A stretch of DNA of 64,000 bases from Pseudoips prasinana (taxonomy: Eukaryota; Arthropoda; Insecta; Lepidoptera; Nolidae). Positions within the stretch are counted from its first letter, which is position 1. Every line of letters begins with the position of its first letter. Positions 62,540 through 64,000 of this stretch are shown in pieces. Under the pieces are notes generated by a model. That model searched no databases. It was not told where the DNA came from and was given only the letters and a program-made list of their open reading frames with translations. The stretch covers positions 23,782,001-23,846,000 of the forward strand of contig OX621254.1 in NCBI GenBank assembly GCA_951640165.1. The letters are read 5' to 3'. A program made the position numbers and the translations under genes.

Positions 62540-62760
62540 TACCATCCCGTTGGTGTCATAAAAGGCGACTAGGGTAGGACCAGGTAGTCGGGCAGCAGCG
62601 CCACCTGTGTACTAGCTACCACCTAACTGCGGTCACCAACTCGCATGCCAAGCGCGATGACTACCAGAAACCCCTCCAAATGGCAACGTTATAGAAACCT
62701 TTGGAGGAGACCTATGTTCAGCTGTGGACGATATTAGGCTGATGATGTTTTTTTAATATT
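62540..62760 (+). repeat. LINE tail fragment
   Basis: GTGTCATAAAAGGCGACTAGG, CATGCCAAGCGCGATGACTA, TATGTTCAGCTGTGGACGAT then ATTAGGCTGATGATG: a very common lepidopteran LINE end. Confidence 0.55.
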
Positions 62761-62764
62761 TATT

Positions 62765-63785
62765 TGTTTTACAGGATTTTCTTACATGAAATGGCGATGC
62801 TAATCCCATCGTACCTTCTACTACGCTGATTCTAAAACAACACTATACAAAGCCAATGACTAACCCACTGAGTACATAAACGGGTCATTTAATTTTTAGG
62901 AAATATAGCATTCTAGCTCCAACCGAGTATGGTTCAGCTAAAATTCAATGAAATACACAAACATCTCATAAAACTTCTTATCATCTCCCCTTGCCTAAAA
63001 CCGTTACGAACACATTCTCTCAACTTTATTCATAAGAAGAGCAAAACTTCTCGAAGGAATGTGTCCGGAACGCAAATCACGCACAAAATGCGGTAATAAT
63101 CTGTGGCCGGTTCAAACTATTAGAACTAAACCATGGGATATGAGTAGGCTCAGATTATATACATTGATACCATATTCCTTTACTTTCAGATCTTTAATCA
63201 AAGTAAAGAAATTAAGATTAGTTTGGGTCTATTAAAGTTTGAACACCATTGTGATTCATATAATATCAGAAAGCATTGCTATCAAGCGACGACATGAGGA
63301 GACGACCACACAACATTTGGATTTCGTTTTACAACGACGTTTCCAATGCGACAAATAAATGTATATATATATAATTTATAATGAATGAACACATACCCAG
63401 TGTCGAAGATCTTAAATCAACATAGAAACCAGCAATTAACATATCTAACTAGTTCCAAAGTTTATATATTCTATATTTACTATATTTTTTCTATTGTTTA
63501 TATATTTTATATCTCGCAAGGTCATAGATAATAATTATAATCATATATAAGTCAGGCAATGGATCCCTGCTTCGTGCATAAGGGTGTCAAGCAAGGGAAT
63601 CGTAAATATGATCTTTTCGTTCGTAGCTTAAAGGCAGAGAGCCCACCACGGTGCTGGTTCGCTGAATAAATTAATGATTTCCACGTTTTGAGTTTATATT
63701 CACGCTTTTCATTGCGAATAATCTCTCTCACTCGTTCTTATATATTTAAATACACACACACACACTATCACAGGGGCAGTTTATT
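62765..63785. other. No gene seen
   Basis: AT-rich with an (AC)n run at 63,752-63,765. No splice-bounded coding block found on either strand. Confidence 0.4.
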
Positions 63786-63789
63786 ACTG

Positions 63790-64000
63790 CCCGTGTGGTA
63801 GTGGTGAATGTTCTGTCCCTTTCTCGCTAAATGTCTTTTAGTATGGGCATCTATGGTTCAAGTGACGTCATAAGTTAGTAGTATATCATATTTATCTAAC
63901 ATGGTTAAAATGTTTATAACGCCGTTAGTATTAAGGCGATGCCAATTCAGATTTTAACTGTTTAAGAAAAAAAAGTGAGTAATGTAGCCTATTGTATCAG
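63790..64000 (+). repeat. Repeat Y, copy 2 (runs off the window end)
   Basis: TTCTGTCCCTTTCTCGCTAA, TCTATGGTTCAAGTGACGTCATA and TTATAACGCCGTTAGT match 40,690-40,905 in order. Confidence 0.6.

Overview
The window reads as a gene-poor, AT-rich stretch of a butterfly or moth (lepidopteran) nuclear genome. The basis is the repeat content: tRNA-headed SINEs, small Helitrons ending in a GC hairpin plus CTAGT, 3' tails resembling the Bombyx BMC1 LINE, a CsRn1/Kabuki-type Ty3/gypsy element, and remnants of piggyBac, pogo and hAT elements. Host genes have short exons in long repeat-filled introns. No rRNA operon, functional tRNA gene or CRISPR array was seen. Species cannot be named from the sequence alone.

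Layout. 1-4,165: piggyBac-like remnant, Helitron copies, an old retroposon, and one isolated exon-like block (3,139-3,256, +). 4,171-9,103: a nearly complete 4.9-kb Ty3/gypsy element on the minus strand, with 193-bp LTRs, 5-bp target duplication, a tRNA-Trp-type primer site, a gag-pol -1 slippery heptamer, one in-frame stop in pol, and a small membrane-protein ORF at its 3' end. 9,300-31,900: dense SINE, Helitron, LINE-tail, hAT and foldback copies, many nested, plus a promoter-like block near 26,800-27,030. 32,330-36,115: a coding-competent but 5'-truncated LINE inserted inside an older LINE, fusing the two in frame. 36,500-52,200: MITEs, LINE tails, a pogo-like element, a 5S-rRNA-headed SINE and a 33-bp minisatellite. 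52,246-about 61,979 (-): the only multi-exon host gene, a MARCH-type RING-CH membrane E3 ubiquitin ligase in at least five exons, with introns full of repeats.

The host gene is supported by five exons with GT/AG borders whose phases all agree. Together they give about 268 residues: a hydrophobic N-terminal segment, a C4HC3 RING-CH finger split over two exons, two closely spaced transmembrane segments and a hydrophilic tail. This arrangement is typical of ligases that ubiquitinate membrane proteins.

Insertion order can be read in many places because target duplications survive: LTR element into repeat X (with an unoccupied copy at 41.5 kb), LINE into Helitron, LINE into LINE, SINE into SINE, LINE into MITE, and hAT into the exact centre of a palindrome. 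Perfect or near-perfect inverted repeats are unusually frequent (arms of 19-87 bp, loops of 0-17 bp). Some are MITEs. Others look like local inverted duplications from template switching, or possibly assembly artefacts. Boundaries given to the base rest on visible target duplications, terminal repeats or splice sites; others are approximate to 10-50 bp.
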